Assembly (NCBI GenBank): GCA_948567375.1
Contig: OX419758.1
Span: 7,941,001 to 8,005,000 of the forward strand
Direction: 5' to 3'
Source of the DNA: Lunularia cruciata
Taxonomy: Eukaryota; Streptophyta; Marchantiopsida; Lunulariales; Lunulariaceae
DNA: 64,000 nucleotides
The notes below the pieces were generated by a model. The model did not search any database and was not told where the DNA came from. It saw only the letters and a list, made by a program, of their open reading frames with translations. This document shows positions 11,761-21,214 of the stretch, in pieces. The position numbers and the translations under genes were made by a program. Numbering within the stretch: the first letter of the stretch is position 1; each line of letters begins with the position of its first letter.

Positions 11761-12760
11761 ACGGTGTCAATTGATCCCAAGATTCATAACGAGTTTTGGT
11801 TAGCTCTACAGCAAGATCCCTTCTTCCAAATGGTACATGGTTGGCTAACAACAGGTGACAAGGAGTACAACACCTTCTCCTTCAAGGAAGGCCTTCTATT
11901 CCATGCGGACCGGATCTATGTTCCAGCCAAAGGTGATCTTCGACTTGTGCACCTTCAAGAAGCCCATGATTTACCCATCGCTGGTCACATGGGTGTGGAC
12001 AAGACCTTGGGTACCCTCCAACGTCAATGGTGGTGGCCCAACATGACATGGGATGTTCAAGAATTTGTCCGATCATGTGAAAGCTGCCAACGTAACAAGG
12101 CCAGCAACCAGAAGCCGGGTGGACTCCTTCAACCGCTTGCCGTTCCATAAGCTTGTTGGGAGCATGTGAGCTTGGATCTCATCACATCCTTGCCAAAGAC
12201 AAAACAGGGACACACCGCCATCGTGGTGTTTGTGGATAAGCTTAGTAAGCAAATCCACTTGGCACCAACTTGTGATACCGTGGATGCTCCAACCTTAGCG
12301 CAAATCTACTTCGACAATGTCTTCAAGCATCATGGAATGCCATGCGTACTCATCTCCGACCGTGATCCTCACTTTACCAGGAAGTTTTGGCAAGCACTCT
12401 TTCAAATACTCGACATCAAGCTTGCTTTGTCCACGGCCTATCATCGTCAAACTGATGGACAAACCAAACGTGCAAATCGTACATTGGAGGATATGTTGCG
12501 TGCCTTTGTCAATGTCCACCATACCAATTGGGATGAATGTCTTGCCGTTGCCAAATTTGCCTACAACAATTCCAAACAGGCAAGCACCGGATTCTCTCCT
12601 TTCTTTCTCAATTTTGGCCAAGATCCGCTTGTTCCAGATTCTCTTCTTGCTCCCCCTCCATCTCAAGTTCCTCATACTTCCACATTCTTGACCACTATAT
12701 CCCAATCTCTCCAACAAGCCAAGTCTCACCTCCTTGTTGCTTAGAATCGCCAAAAACAAT
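11761..12760 (+). pseudogene. chromovirus integrase (zinc-binding and catalytic domains)
   Basis: The H2C2 zinc-binding domain is intact: HDLPIAGHMGVDKTLG through CESCQRN at about 11965-12095. A TAA near 12148 separates it from the catalytic core, which has the first Asp in SLDLITSLP and the second in LISDRDPHF. Thirty-five residues after the second Asp, where the DDE glutamate belongs, the sequence reads DGQTKR, so the catalytic position is lysine. The C-terminal part continues NWDECLAVAKFAYNN. With the internal stop and the missing glutamate the enzyme would be inactive. Confidence 0.92.
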
Positions 12761-12774
12761 ATGCGGACCACCAT

Positions 12775-13240
12775 CGTTGAGATCTCACCTTCGAAGTTGG
12801 TGATAAAGTCATGTTATCCTCTAGTAACCTCCTTCTCCCACTTGATACCCAAGTTCATAAACTTGCCCCTAATTGGATAGGACCCTTTGATATCACCCAA
12901 ATTGTCTCTCCTATTGCTTATCGTCTTGCCTTGCCTTGCCTTGCCACATGCGTATCCATCCTATCTTTCATGTTTCCAAGTTGAAACCCTTTGTTCCTAA
13001 CCCCTCTTCCTTTTCCTCTCGAGTCCAACCTCCTCCTCTTCCTATCCCTATCAATGATCATGAGGAGTACGAAGTTGATCGTATCCTTGCGCGTCGCCAC
13101 ATTCAATGAGGCTGTCGCCAACATACGGAGTACAAGGTCCTTTGGAAAGGGTATCCCCTTCATGATGCCACCTGGGAACCTCTTTCTCACCTCCACAATG
13201 CACAGACGGCCATCCAGGAATTCGAAGCTTCAATGGCAAC
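12775..13240 (+). pseudogene. chromovirus integrase C-terminus and chromodomain
   Basis: After the core, GDKVMLSSSNLLLP and LAPNWIGPFDI form the GPY/F-type C-terminal domain. A frame change follows at a CCTTG microrepeat near 12930, then HVSKLKPFVP. The chromodomain at about 13065-13225 reads EYEVDRILARR, then YKVLWKGYPLHDATWEP and AIQEFEA, with a TGA at 13107. This domain targets chromovirus integration to modified histones in heterochromatin and assigns the element to the chromovirus clade. Confidence 0.92.
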
Positions 13241-13260
13241 GAGGACATCACCAACTAGCG

Positions 13261-13271
13261 GCGGGGGAATA
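13261..13271 (+). other. polypurine tract of the chromovirus
   Basis: GCGGGGGAATA lies immediately before the TG of the 3' LTR, the expected plus-strand priming site. Confidence 0.85.
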
Positions 13272-13341
13272 TGTAACAATATGGAGTTTAGCGACGAGGT
13301 CAGTCAGGCTCACGAAGTAGCACATAAGACAAATTAGCCTA

Positions 13342-13354
13342 GAATATTCTAGAA
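13342..13354 (+). promoter_or_regulatory. heat-shock-element-like site 1 in 3' LTR
   Basis: GAATATTCTAGAA fits GAAnnTTCnnGAA exactly. It is the counterpart of the site at 8116 with one substitution in a spacer base, so the consensus positions are kept in both LTRs. Confidence 0.6.
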
Positions 13355-13416
13355 GTATCTAGGAAGCTTCTTGGGAAGCTTCCCGATTAGCTTAGCTTGC
13401 ACCTTAAGTAGGTAGC

Positions 13417-13429
13417 TTCTAGAAGCTTC
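13417..13429 (+). promoter_or_regulatory. heat-shock-element-like site 2 in 3' LTR
   Basis: TTCTAGAAGCTTC fits TTCnnGAAnnTTC exactly. The 5' LTR carries a 14-bp longer version here, without this exact triplet. Confidence 0.55.
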
Positions 13430-13570
13430 CAACTAGCTTAGCTTGCGTGCCAAGTAGGCGGCTTCTAGAAGGAAGCTTCTTGAGAAGCTTCCTAGTTAAC
13501 TTGGCTTGCACTCTAAGAAAGCGGCTTGAGGAAGCTTCTTGAGAAGCTTCTCAAGGGCCTTGTATGCTGC

Positions 13571-13579
13571 CTATAAATA
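13571..13579 (+). promoter_or_regulatory. TATA box of the chromovirus 3' LTR
   Basis: CTATAAATA, identical to that of the 5' LTR. It could drive read-out transcription into the CC-1 sequence to the right. Confidence 0.7.
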
Positions 13580-14209
13580 CCAAAGCCAAAGCTCATGCTA
13601 GGCATTCAGAGTTTTCCCTCATTCAAGTGTCCCAAATGTGAGTTTCTATTCTCCTATTTCTCTCCTCGGTTTTGGTCTTTTACATGCTATGGCCATGAAG
13701 CTGAACCTTCCAACCCAAAGAAAAGTATGGTAGAGGGTTTGACAATGACAAAATCCCCTTGATTTCTAATCATAGGGGAAGTAGAGTTAAGAGACAAAGG
13801 AATCCTTTGTGCAAAAGAAGTACTTGAGGTGGATGATGCAGGTTTGTATCAAGACAATGCCACTATCCAGGCCAAGACAAGCTTCACCCAAATGATCAAA
13901 GATAGAACAAAGGATCATCCAAGACAAAGACACCCACATATGAGCAAACTAATATATGAGCAACGGAAGCCAATTATCTTTGTAGAGATTGAGAGAGTAG
14001 AGAGTGGGCCTTGGCCTCATTCAAGACCGGGAGAGGAAAAAGCTGAAATAAGGAGATTAGGCAGATCATAGTAATGCCACGCTCCCAATTAATAATGTAC
14101 AAGGTAGATCTGGCTCTCAAATTGATGGACCAACTTCTCTCCATCTACATAGAGTCCAATAGGGGAATAATTGACTATATGACCCTTGTTTGACATCTTC
14201 ACCAACTCA

Positions 14210-14960
14210 CACAAGGAGGAGGAAAGAAAAGATGAAGGCAACAAAAGAATTGCAAGATGTTTGTGCCCAACATTTGGAGATGAGAAATCAAAGTAATGAC
14301 TTGGCACAAGAGGCAACCAAACTCAAGGAAGAAAGTTAGGACCTAAGGAAGGAGATTAATGAAGAACATACATCAAGGAAGAAGTAGTTTGAATTGGAAA
14401 GGGAAGAAGCATGTCAATGCCTCAAATTGGAAGATTAAGTAAAGGCTAAAGAAGAGGAGATTGATGCACTTAAGGAGGAAGTAGAAATGGTAGGGATGTC
14501 TCTCATGGCAATAAAAGTTCACCATCAAGAGGAGCTGCAAGTAGTTGATACCTAAGTAAAGAAGCTCATAGAGACCTTGCAAAAGAAGGAGCAAGAATTT
14601 AAGAAGGAGAAGACCATTGTTTGGGAGGAAATTGTAGTTGAGATGAAGGAACAAAGGAACCAATTCAATCCGGAGAAGACAACTACTTTGGTGAAGATGG
14701 ACATAGAATAGGACCATCTGGAGGAGATTGCAAAGGAGATAGTGGAAGTCTCATTGGAGAAATTGAGGGTTTAGGATTCCCAATCCCAAGCATATGCTAT
14801 GATTGTGAAGACCTACATAGATGAGTAGTAGTTAGCCAATAGGTTGATGGAACACATGTCAAAGAAGTTTGAAGAAGCCACAAAATTGGTACTATTGGAA
14901 ATTAGAGGGTATTGAGAAGAAGTTGACCTATGAATTAAGTTTTGCAAAGGCAAAAATAGC
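14210..14960 (+). pseudogene. CC-1 coiled-coil protein, C-terminal half
   Basis: One frame, broken by several stops, encodes a very Glu/Lys-rich heptad-like protein: KAKEEEIDALKEEVEMV, LIETLQKKEQEFKKEK, then MSKKFEEATKLVLLEI. It ends in a conserved signature at 14910-14957 (Y-x-EE-VDL-x-IKFCKGK). The same signature closes the frames at 34689, 49835 and 51646. The function is unknown. In pol-less LTR elements such a protein may be a divergent Gag that multimerises. It lies about 60 bases upstream of the CC-1 right LTR. Confidence 0.55.
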
Positions 14961-15020
14961 TCTTCATAATAGACTTTAGGAAAAAGATATTTTTTAGCTC
15001 AATGGAAATAGGTAAATTTG

Positions 15021-16064
15021 TTAAGTATAACATGCATCCTCAGCCTGAAGTTCTCTTTGACCCCAAACTCTACCCTTGCTCCAATGTACATCTCTGTATA
15101 TTTTATTTTTTACTTAGGACCAATTTTGTAGTCAATGATTGCGGAAGTGTAATTACTTGAGTTGTTGTGATTAATGGCAGTTGTGCAAACATATCTTAAT
15201 TGCATTTAGGATAAGACTAGTTAGTAGGATTAGCATTAAGTGAAGTAAGAGGAGTTAGGAGATTATGGGCATCTTGACCATCAATCTTCTTCAGTTGATA
15301 GTTGGTAACTATATATATAGATTGTGACCATAGAAACAAGGTTTGCTTCTTTCATAAAAAAAGTATTTAGCTCCAACATCTCTTTATAGTTTTTTTGTTG
15401 GATTGCTTTTGCTTACATCTTTGATTGCATACTTGGTTGAGTAGAGTTGAGGAATCTTGTAGTAGGAGTGTGTGTTTAAGTACTTGCTTATGAATTTGCA
15501 CCAAATCAAGGAAGTTACCCTTGACATCCTAAACAAGCCAGTCAATGTGAGGAAGCAAATAGCTCATGAATGATGGAGCATTGAGAGTACCATGAACTAG
15601 ACAAGCCAAGTAGACAATCAATTTTGGAATTTTTTGGGATTGCATTTTTGGGGAAGAGATGCACATGATCGATGATGACATCAGGGTGAAAGAACCTTTG
15701 GCTTGAAAACCAACCTTTGGACTGAAATATTCCTATAGGAAGTGAATAGCTCTTGAGGTAAAATATGCTCTTCAAATATGCTCTTGCCTTTGGCATGAAG
15801 TGTACCACCACTATCAAGGGTGTGTTAGATTAGATCTTTTGATTGTGTGGTTGTTAATTTCTCTCTTTTGTAGGATGCCACTTTGGGTATCACTACCTTC
15901 TTATGGAAGTGGTTTCTACCCAAGAGGTTAAACAAGAAATAATAGACAACTAGTAATATTGTGACATTTTATCTTCATTTCTACTTAGTTCCAACCCATA
16001 TTCTTGTAGGAACAACCTGTTCTTACCATTTATAGAATTAGTATGTCAACATCGGGTTGTGAAA
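15021..16064 (+). repeat. right LTR of CC-1 (CC family)
   Basis: It shares ordered blocks with the LTRs at 34960-36071 and 49910-51057: GAGGAATCTTG, CTCTTTTGTAG near 15870, a CCAAGAGGTTAAA block, CCAACCCATAT and a TCAACATCGGGTTGT end. An internal TATATATATAG lies near 15310. The precise left boundary is estimated. Confidence 0.6.
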
Positions 16065-16330
16065 GTGGCAATCACAAAAGCTTAAAAGGAAATCATGTGG
16101 TTACAAGACTACATGGAAGAGGTAAAATGAAAGTAGTTTGTGAGCACTCTATGTAGTGACAATCAAAGTTTAGTACATTTGGCAAAGAATGTAGCTTACC
16201 ATCACAAGATGAGACATATCAAAAGAAGATATCATTTTCATTAGGTCAGTTTTCAAGGATAATGAGTTGAAACTCAAGAAAATTGATGGCTCAAAGAATC
16301 CTTTTGATATGTTTACCAAGGTTGTAGACC
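16065..16330 (+). pseudogene. Copia-1 RNase H, second part
   Basis: It continues the domain broken at 6425: KEIMWLQDYMEEV, then SDNQSLVHLAKN, then MRHIKRRYHFH and IDGSKNPFDMFTKVV. These are the standard copia RNase H end blocks. One stop lies in the first block (AITKA-stop-KEI). The split shows that CC-1 inserted inside this domain. Confidence 0.88.
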
Positions 16331-16481
16331 AAGATAAACATAATTATTGTAGTACCAATATTCGTATTGTTCAAACACATTGATGAAGTAGAGTTGTTGA
16401 GTCTTATGTACATTTTCAATTAGAAGCTAAGGAGCTTTAGTAGATATTGATATTTTTCACATTAGTTTGGAGGAGGAGTTT

Positions 16482-16869
16482 TGTTGAGCATTAGTTTCAC
16501 ACTAACGTGAAAAAGCACAATCTATTGATTGGTGTTCAATGTACATAACTTTAACATGAAGATTGAACTTAAGGTTAGCAAAGTAGCAGTGCCATAAAAT
16601 AGGTGGCATTAATCTATTTTAATTAGATCCATACTGATTATTTACATTTTTGGATAATTTTTTTCAACACAAAAACACTAGGAATGTTCTATCAAGAAGA
16701 GGTGGGAGATCTTAGACAAAGAGATGAAGTAGTTCTTTCTTATGTTATATCAGTGATATTCTAAGTTTATAAGTATTAAAGTAGAACTAACAAAAAAAAT
16801 ATGCATGGGACATAGCCCACATTTTGTGAACCTCAAATTACTTTTGATTAAGCACAATTATTCTTAATA
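16482..16869 (+). repeat. 3' LTR of Copia-1
   Basis: It starts TGTTGAGCATTAGTTTCACA, follows a GGAGGAGGAG purine tract, ends CTTAATA (TTAACA in the left copy), and is followed by the target duplication GGTTG. Confidence 0.9.
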
Positions 16870-16874
16870 GGTTG

Positions 16875-18128
16875 TCCTTTCTTGTTGGACCTATCATGAC
16901 AATGGATTCTGGCACTTATGCCTTCCAAGCATATCTTTTTTTTGCTTGCAAATTATTGCCAAGCCCTACATGTATGACATATCAGTTGTTGAGTTGTTGA
17001 CTTTGTATCCTTAGACTCTATGAAGATTCAAGCGGATCTTAGTGAGCATATGCAAACTCACACACTTACTAACATCCTGACTGATGTGCCTCTACCCGGT
17101 AGAGCTATGATCCGCTCTTAGGGAAATGCTTTGGAGCTTGGCTCTAGGCTTCTCCATTGATATATGACTTCTGATTTACTTTTGAGGAGGTTTCCACAAT
17201 ACTACACTTGAGTTTGGATCTACATCAACTCTCATATAGCTTGTGGACCAATGCATATGTGATTCCCCATAAGATGTTCAAGGCATACACATTTTACATT
17301 GTGTAGTACGTGGAGAGCACACAAGGATCCATGATGTAGTTTGTGATACAATGGCTTAGATCTTACAAGCCCATGTATAGACTATGTGATGGTTGGATCT
17401 ACCAAGACCAACTATCCGTTGGGTGCAAGTGGATATTTCCACTTTCATAGGTCATGGTAAAACCTTGCATGAAGTGTTGGCAAACCCCTCTGAGCAGAGA
17501 CATTGGTAAGGGCAAGCACACATGTTAGAGCAGCAATGACCATTACCTTTAGGGGCAAGGAGTACCACTATACACCTTGGCTATCCTTAGATACCTTTGT
17601 CTTTCTAAGAATAGAGATTTTCTCGGTGCCTATATCACCACTTTGATAGCTTACTCAATGATGTAGCACAAGGTTCTTTCTAGAGGAGAGGTGCATGGAT
17701 TGTATCATGAAAAATAAAGAACATGCATTTGAGCTTTTTGTGCATTTTTTATTCTAGATAAAACATTATTTGACAAATGCAAATTATTTTTTAATTTTTT
17801 AATTTTCCCTAACCATGCTCACATTGCACGACCAATAGTGAGTATCAATCACTTTACTATCCACTTAGGCTTTGGGTCTTCACCAATGAGCAATTGTAGT
17901 AGGCACACCCAACACGGCTAGGGTCCTCCCTCCCCACTTACCAGACATACCATTGGAGGACCTCTATCATGCAATTCAAAAATAAACTAGTGTTGACTAC
18001 ACTCTTTGTAGCTTCTTTGGTACCTGTTGGTACCACACTTTTTCCTGTGTGTGCAATTGGGTCTTGTTTTGGTCTCTTTCTTGGATGCTTCACACACTTT
18101 TTCTTCCTTTTGCTCTTGGTTGTGCCAT
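16875..18128. other. intergenic DNA, no gene recognised
   Basis: This is the sequence that lay to the right of the Copia-1 target site. Reading frames are short and none resembles a known family. Confidence 0.5.
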
Positions 18129-18170
18129 GTACACCTTTCCTCTCCCCCAAAAGAAAGGGGAAAGGTGTAC
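18129..18170. repeat. inverted repeat / potential hairpin
   Basis: GTACACCTTTCC at 18129-18140 and its perfect reverse complement at 18159-18170 enclose an 18-base loop that itself has C-rich and G-rich sides. A second hairpin follows 20 bases later. Confidence 0.7.
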
Positions 18171-18189
18171 ACGGCATCTTCCTTTGGGG

Positions 18190-18215
18190 GAAGAGTATAT
18201 ATATGTATACTCTTC
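18190..18215. repeat. inverted repeat / potential hairpin
   Basis: GAAGAGTATA and TATACTCTTC are perfect 10-base arms around a 6-base loop. Confidence 0.65.
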
Positions 18216-18360
18216 TCTAGATTTTGCATCCGACTGACAATGGTGATGAACAAGGCGCGTATGGACAGTTATCTGGCCAGAAAAGATTAATAGTAGGTGA
18301 CGAAGATTTGAAATATTCCATTTTGAAATAACTCAAAAAACTCTACATGTAATGAAGGAG

Positions 18361-18440
18361 GAGCTTGGGTCTTAGCCCCATTTTACCTCATGTCTTATCC
18401 TTGTACGGCTTGATGGGGGTCTTTCCCGGTAACCTTTTTC
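18361..18440 (+). repeat. short dispersed repeat R, copy 2
   Basis: It matches 97-175 in the same orientation: CTTAGCCCCATT, CTTGTACGGCTTGATGGGG, TCTTTCCC. It faces an inverted copy at 19458-19515, about 1.1 kb away. Confidence 0.5.
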
Positions 18441-19457
18441 ATTGGAAAAGAGGAGCAATATCAAAGAGTACTTGAAGACAAATGTGAAAGCTTTGCTGAT
18501 TAGAAGCCTCTCTAAGGGCGTGTTTGCAGAGAGGACTCATTTCTCCTTACTCCGCTACTAACGTCTTTTCCCATAAGACTTAGCTGCCTCATTAATTATG
18601 GTAGGATTTATTGTCTATTTCACCGAGTAGGATGTTTCTGTTTGAAATGAGACTTAGATATACAATATGCCATGACAAGTGAGCAAAGATATAGTATCCA
18701 ACGTTTGATTCAAGATTTAGATAAGTGAATAAACACAAATGATAATAATAGCAGGAACACATCATAACGACCGCAGAAGGTTATATCAGTGCGAAGCATC
18801 TTGAATTAACCCGATACTAAAACACAATAACACATAAATATATTTGGGCTCTTTTGGCATAAGGAAATAAACCAGAAAAATAATTTCGGTTACTCGTAGC
18901 GATTTCTCGCTGCCAGTGATTTCTTCGTTGGCTTCATCAGGCGTACATTTTTTCATAAATGGTTAGTTGCCATTACTTGGACTCATTATGAATCACTCCA
19001 TTCAGTTTTGCAAACCATTCACCTGTATCTAATGACTTGTGAGAATGGTCAATGATATTTCGTTGTGATTTGATGGTTGAGTATTCGTACAGAGTCCTTA
19101 CCTGCCAACTCCAATTCAAGGGTAACGAAAAAGAAGTTATGGGATGATATGTGGAACAGCGTAAAGTCGACACTAGATAGTGCAAATGTAGTGTAAAGTG
19201 TAACTCTTGATAAATGCAACTTAATGTATTGCAATAAAGCAATACACGCGGTGGTGCATTTTATTGCGCCTTTCACAAGAGCAGGAGAACTCGAAGACAT
19301 TTGCAGTATAATTTCTCTATATATCGTTCCGAATTACATCTATATAATACATGAAGGAAATTTTATTGAAGCCCTTGGAAATATTGTATGGACAAATTTT
19401 ATTCTCGGTAGATAACTCATGAAATGAATGTATCCTAACCTAAGGAAAACGCGACCG
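18441..19457. other. spacer between two inverted R repeats, no gene recognised
   Basis: No credible reading frame. If the R copies are terminal, this is the body of a roughly 1.1-kb non-coding element. Confidence 0.4.
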
Positions 19458-19515
19458 CTTGTGAAAACAAGAAGGATGGAAGACCCCATCAAGCCCGGCC
19501 AAGGAAAAGGCAAGG
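19458..19515 (-). repeat. short dispersed repeat R, copy 3 (inverted)
   Basis: It contains GGAAGACCCCATCAAGCC, the reverse complement of the R core, followed by a diverged flank. Confidence 0.5.
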
Positions 19516-21214
19516 GGGAATGTAAGAAATGAATATATCCTAATCTTAGCTTTCGATGAATGAAGTACTTGCAAAGTTACACTTCTATATGTTTTGGTTG
19601 GATACAATCCCTCTAGAAGTCAAACGTATATATATATATATATATATATATACTCTAGAAGTGGAATTCTCCAGGAACCGAGGAATTGCACCTGTAGAGA
19701 GTGGAGTATACGATATTAGCAGCGAGAAACAACGAACATCATCGTTTCCACAACTCAGGAGCTCAAAAGAAGTAAGAAAAGAGGCGGCCTGATTAAGTCC
19801 CAAATCAATGCTGCCGTGAGCCTCGCAAGAAGACCTTCATTAACCATCTTCATACCTGTCATGATAACCACCGTTGTGCTGCCTGCACACACCGACTATT
19901 TGCAGTATCACTCTCTGGCTTGATGAGGTAAACACAAAGCGGAGTAAAGGGACGAATAAACTCAGGACTCTTCCATGCCATCTAATTGCGGCGTGACAGA
20001 AGCAGCAGACCATAGTCTTCATGTTCGTTGACGACTCTGTTCTGCTTTTAGTAGAAAGCTGAACCTCTGCAGGACGGAAGCAGAGTATGCGGAGTTGCAA
20101 AGCCGCACGTCGTTGTAGCCCATTCCGCATCCATCAGAAGGACGTTTTAAGAATAAACCGTAGAAATCAGAGTCGAGATTCATGGCAGAGACTAAAATTA
20201 CGTCCCGATGCAAATGATGCTTGTTGTGGAGCCTTCCTCTCTGGAAAGCGTGCATCACTGGAGGACGGGTGTTACGAAATTGCGAAGTAACATCTCCGTT
20301 TGATGGTAAAGAGAACATGCATGAAGTTCATGATTGTAAAGAGAACAGAAGTTGGCTTAGACCGAATTTTAAGCTCCAATGCAAAGCTTACTCAAAGTGG
20401 AATTCAAAGTATGAAAGAAATAAATAAAAAAGGCGACCGCGTAGGAAAAAAAAGGGAAGTATGAAAGAAAAGGGAATTAGGAATGACTAATACGTGTGAG
20501 GCATGTTGGAATTTGAGGAGATGAGAACGGCCGAATTTGCGGTCCGGATTCGCAGTTTACAACCAGCTGCCCTGCACTACCTTAACTGCCCGCCACCCCT
20601 ATGTGGCCTTCCCTGCGGCCCGGGAGAGGCAGAAGAACGTAAAATCTGCCAGACTTTGAATGCACCCATAACAGCCACTCTGACGACACAAGTCTCGGTG
20701 CTCCCCATCTGAGAATCTCAACCGTTCGCCTCCGTCACCGCTGTCAACGTCAGTCAGGTCCTTAATTGCTCGTGACTTTTCTCTCGAGCTGGCTTCAGTA
20801 GAAAGGCTAAGCTAATCTGGTAGCTCGGACATTGATTGCTTGGACTTTTGACCTGGCGGGTTTTAGCCACCCGATGAAATATCGAAGGCGGGTATCAGGT
20901 TGTGTTGGAGTATTTGCGGATTCTCTCAGGGTAAAGTCATCGTCTTTAGCTGCGTCTGCAAGACTTCACGCGAGGCAAGGAAAGCGGCCTGTCGTGTAAC
21001 TTTTTAGTCGAAGGAGACGACTGATGTCGAGAATAGGCACCGATCGATTCCAGCCTAGTATATTGGTCCAAACCGCAGCTGGGAAGATCACAAACGGAGA
21101 AGAACTTCGGCCGATAGACTTGAGAAGCATATAGATCCGACTGCATAGACGTCTGTAGCTTCGATTTCTTCATTTTGCAGGTGGAGAGTTCTTCAGTGAA
21201 GCTAAGCCGTAGCA
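19516..21214. other. upstream region of the LORELEI-like gene
   Basis: No known domain is seen in any frame. GC content rises from about 19.9 kb towards the gene, as expected of low-copy DNA. A 99-codon minus-strand frame at 20019-20318 is open but unrecognised. I see no clear TATA box within 300 bases of the ATG at 21215. Confidence 0.45.
19627..19652. repeat. (TA)13 microsatellite
   Basis: Thirteen uninterrupted TA units. Confidence 0.95.

Larger units (their letters stand above)
8046..13684 (+). mobile_element. Ty3/gypsy chromovirus, near full-length, nested in CC-1
   Basis: This 5639-bp element has LTRs at 8046-8471 and 13272-13684, and identical 5-bp target duplications TGCTA at 8041-8045 and 13685-13689. 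It has a methionine-tRNA primer site at 8473, a G-rich polypurine tract at 13261-13271, and the order gag, protease, RT, RNase H, integrase, chromodomain. By eye the two LTRs differ by about 16 substitutions (mostly transitions) and two indels over some 412 aligned bases, near 4 percent. It is the youngest complete element here. Stops in gag, RT, RNase H and integrase, plus changed catalytic residues in RT and integrase, make it non-autonomous. Confidence 0.97.
13272..13684 (+). repeat. 3' LTR of the chromovirus
   Basis: Same ends as the 5' LTR (TGTAACAATATGG to GGTCTTTTACA). It is 13 bp shorter overall, from a 14-bp difference in the second subrepeat and a 1-bp insertion. That difference creates a second perfect heat-shock-like triplet. 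Confidence 0.95.
6426..16064 (+). mobile_element. CC-1: pol-less coiled-coil LTR element inserted in Copia-1 RNase H
   Basis: It interrupts the Copia-1 RNase H between EYVVV and the KEIMWLQ block. Without the nested gypsy element it is about 4.0 kb. The right LTR (15021-16064) ends with a GGGTTGT-type terminus like the other family members. The left LTR is mostly missing: only TGCACCTCTGCCTGAAGTTC at 6432-6451 resembles the start of the right LTR. The target duplication is degraded (GTTGT at 6421-6425 against GTGGC at 16065-16069). No pol gene is visible. What remains of coding sequence is a charged coiled-coil frame at 14210-14960. Confidence 0.65.
2657..16869 (+). mobile_element. Copia-1: old Ty1/copia LTR retrotransposon, carrier of nested elements
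   Basis: The two LTRs (2657-3082 and 16482-16869) are flanked by the same 5-bp target duplication, GGTTG, at 2652-2656 and 16870-16874. A methionine-tRNA-type primer site follows the left LTR and a purine-rich tract (GGAGGAGG) precedes the right LTR. The coding order gag, protease, integrase, RT, RNase H identifies copia. The LTRs look roughly 20 percent diverged and every domain carries stops or frameshifts, so this is an old, dead insertion. RT is mostly replaced by an LTR fragment at 5744-6112, and RNase H is split by element CC-1 at 6426-16064. Confidence 0.93.

Noticed and set aside
12295-12774. 159-codon minus-strand frame
   Set aside because: It is antisense to the chromovirus integrase core, whose frame shows clear family motifs.
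17938-18290. Overlapping 80-90 codon frames on both strands
   Set aside because: They arise from the hairpin sequence and low-complexity CT/GA runs; no homology on either strand.
20019-20318. 99-codon minus-strand frame upstream of the LLG gene
   Set aside because: Open and of fairly even composition, but I recognise no domain, see no splice-linked neighbour, and GC-rich DNA favours chance frames.
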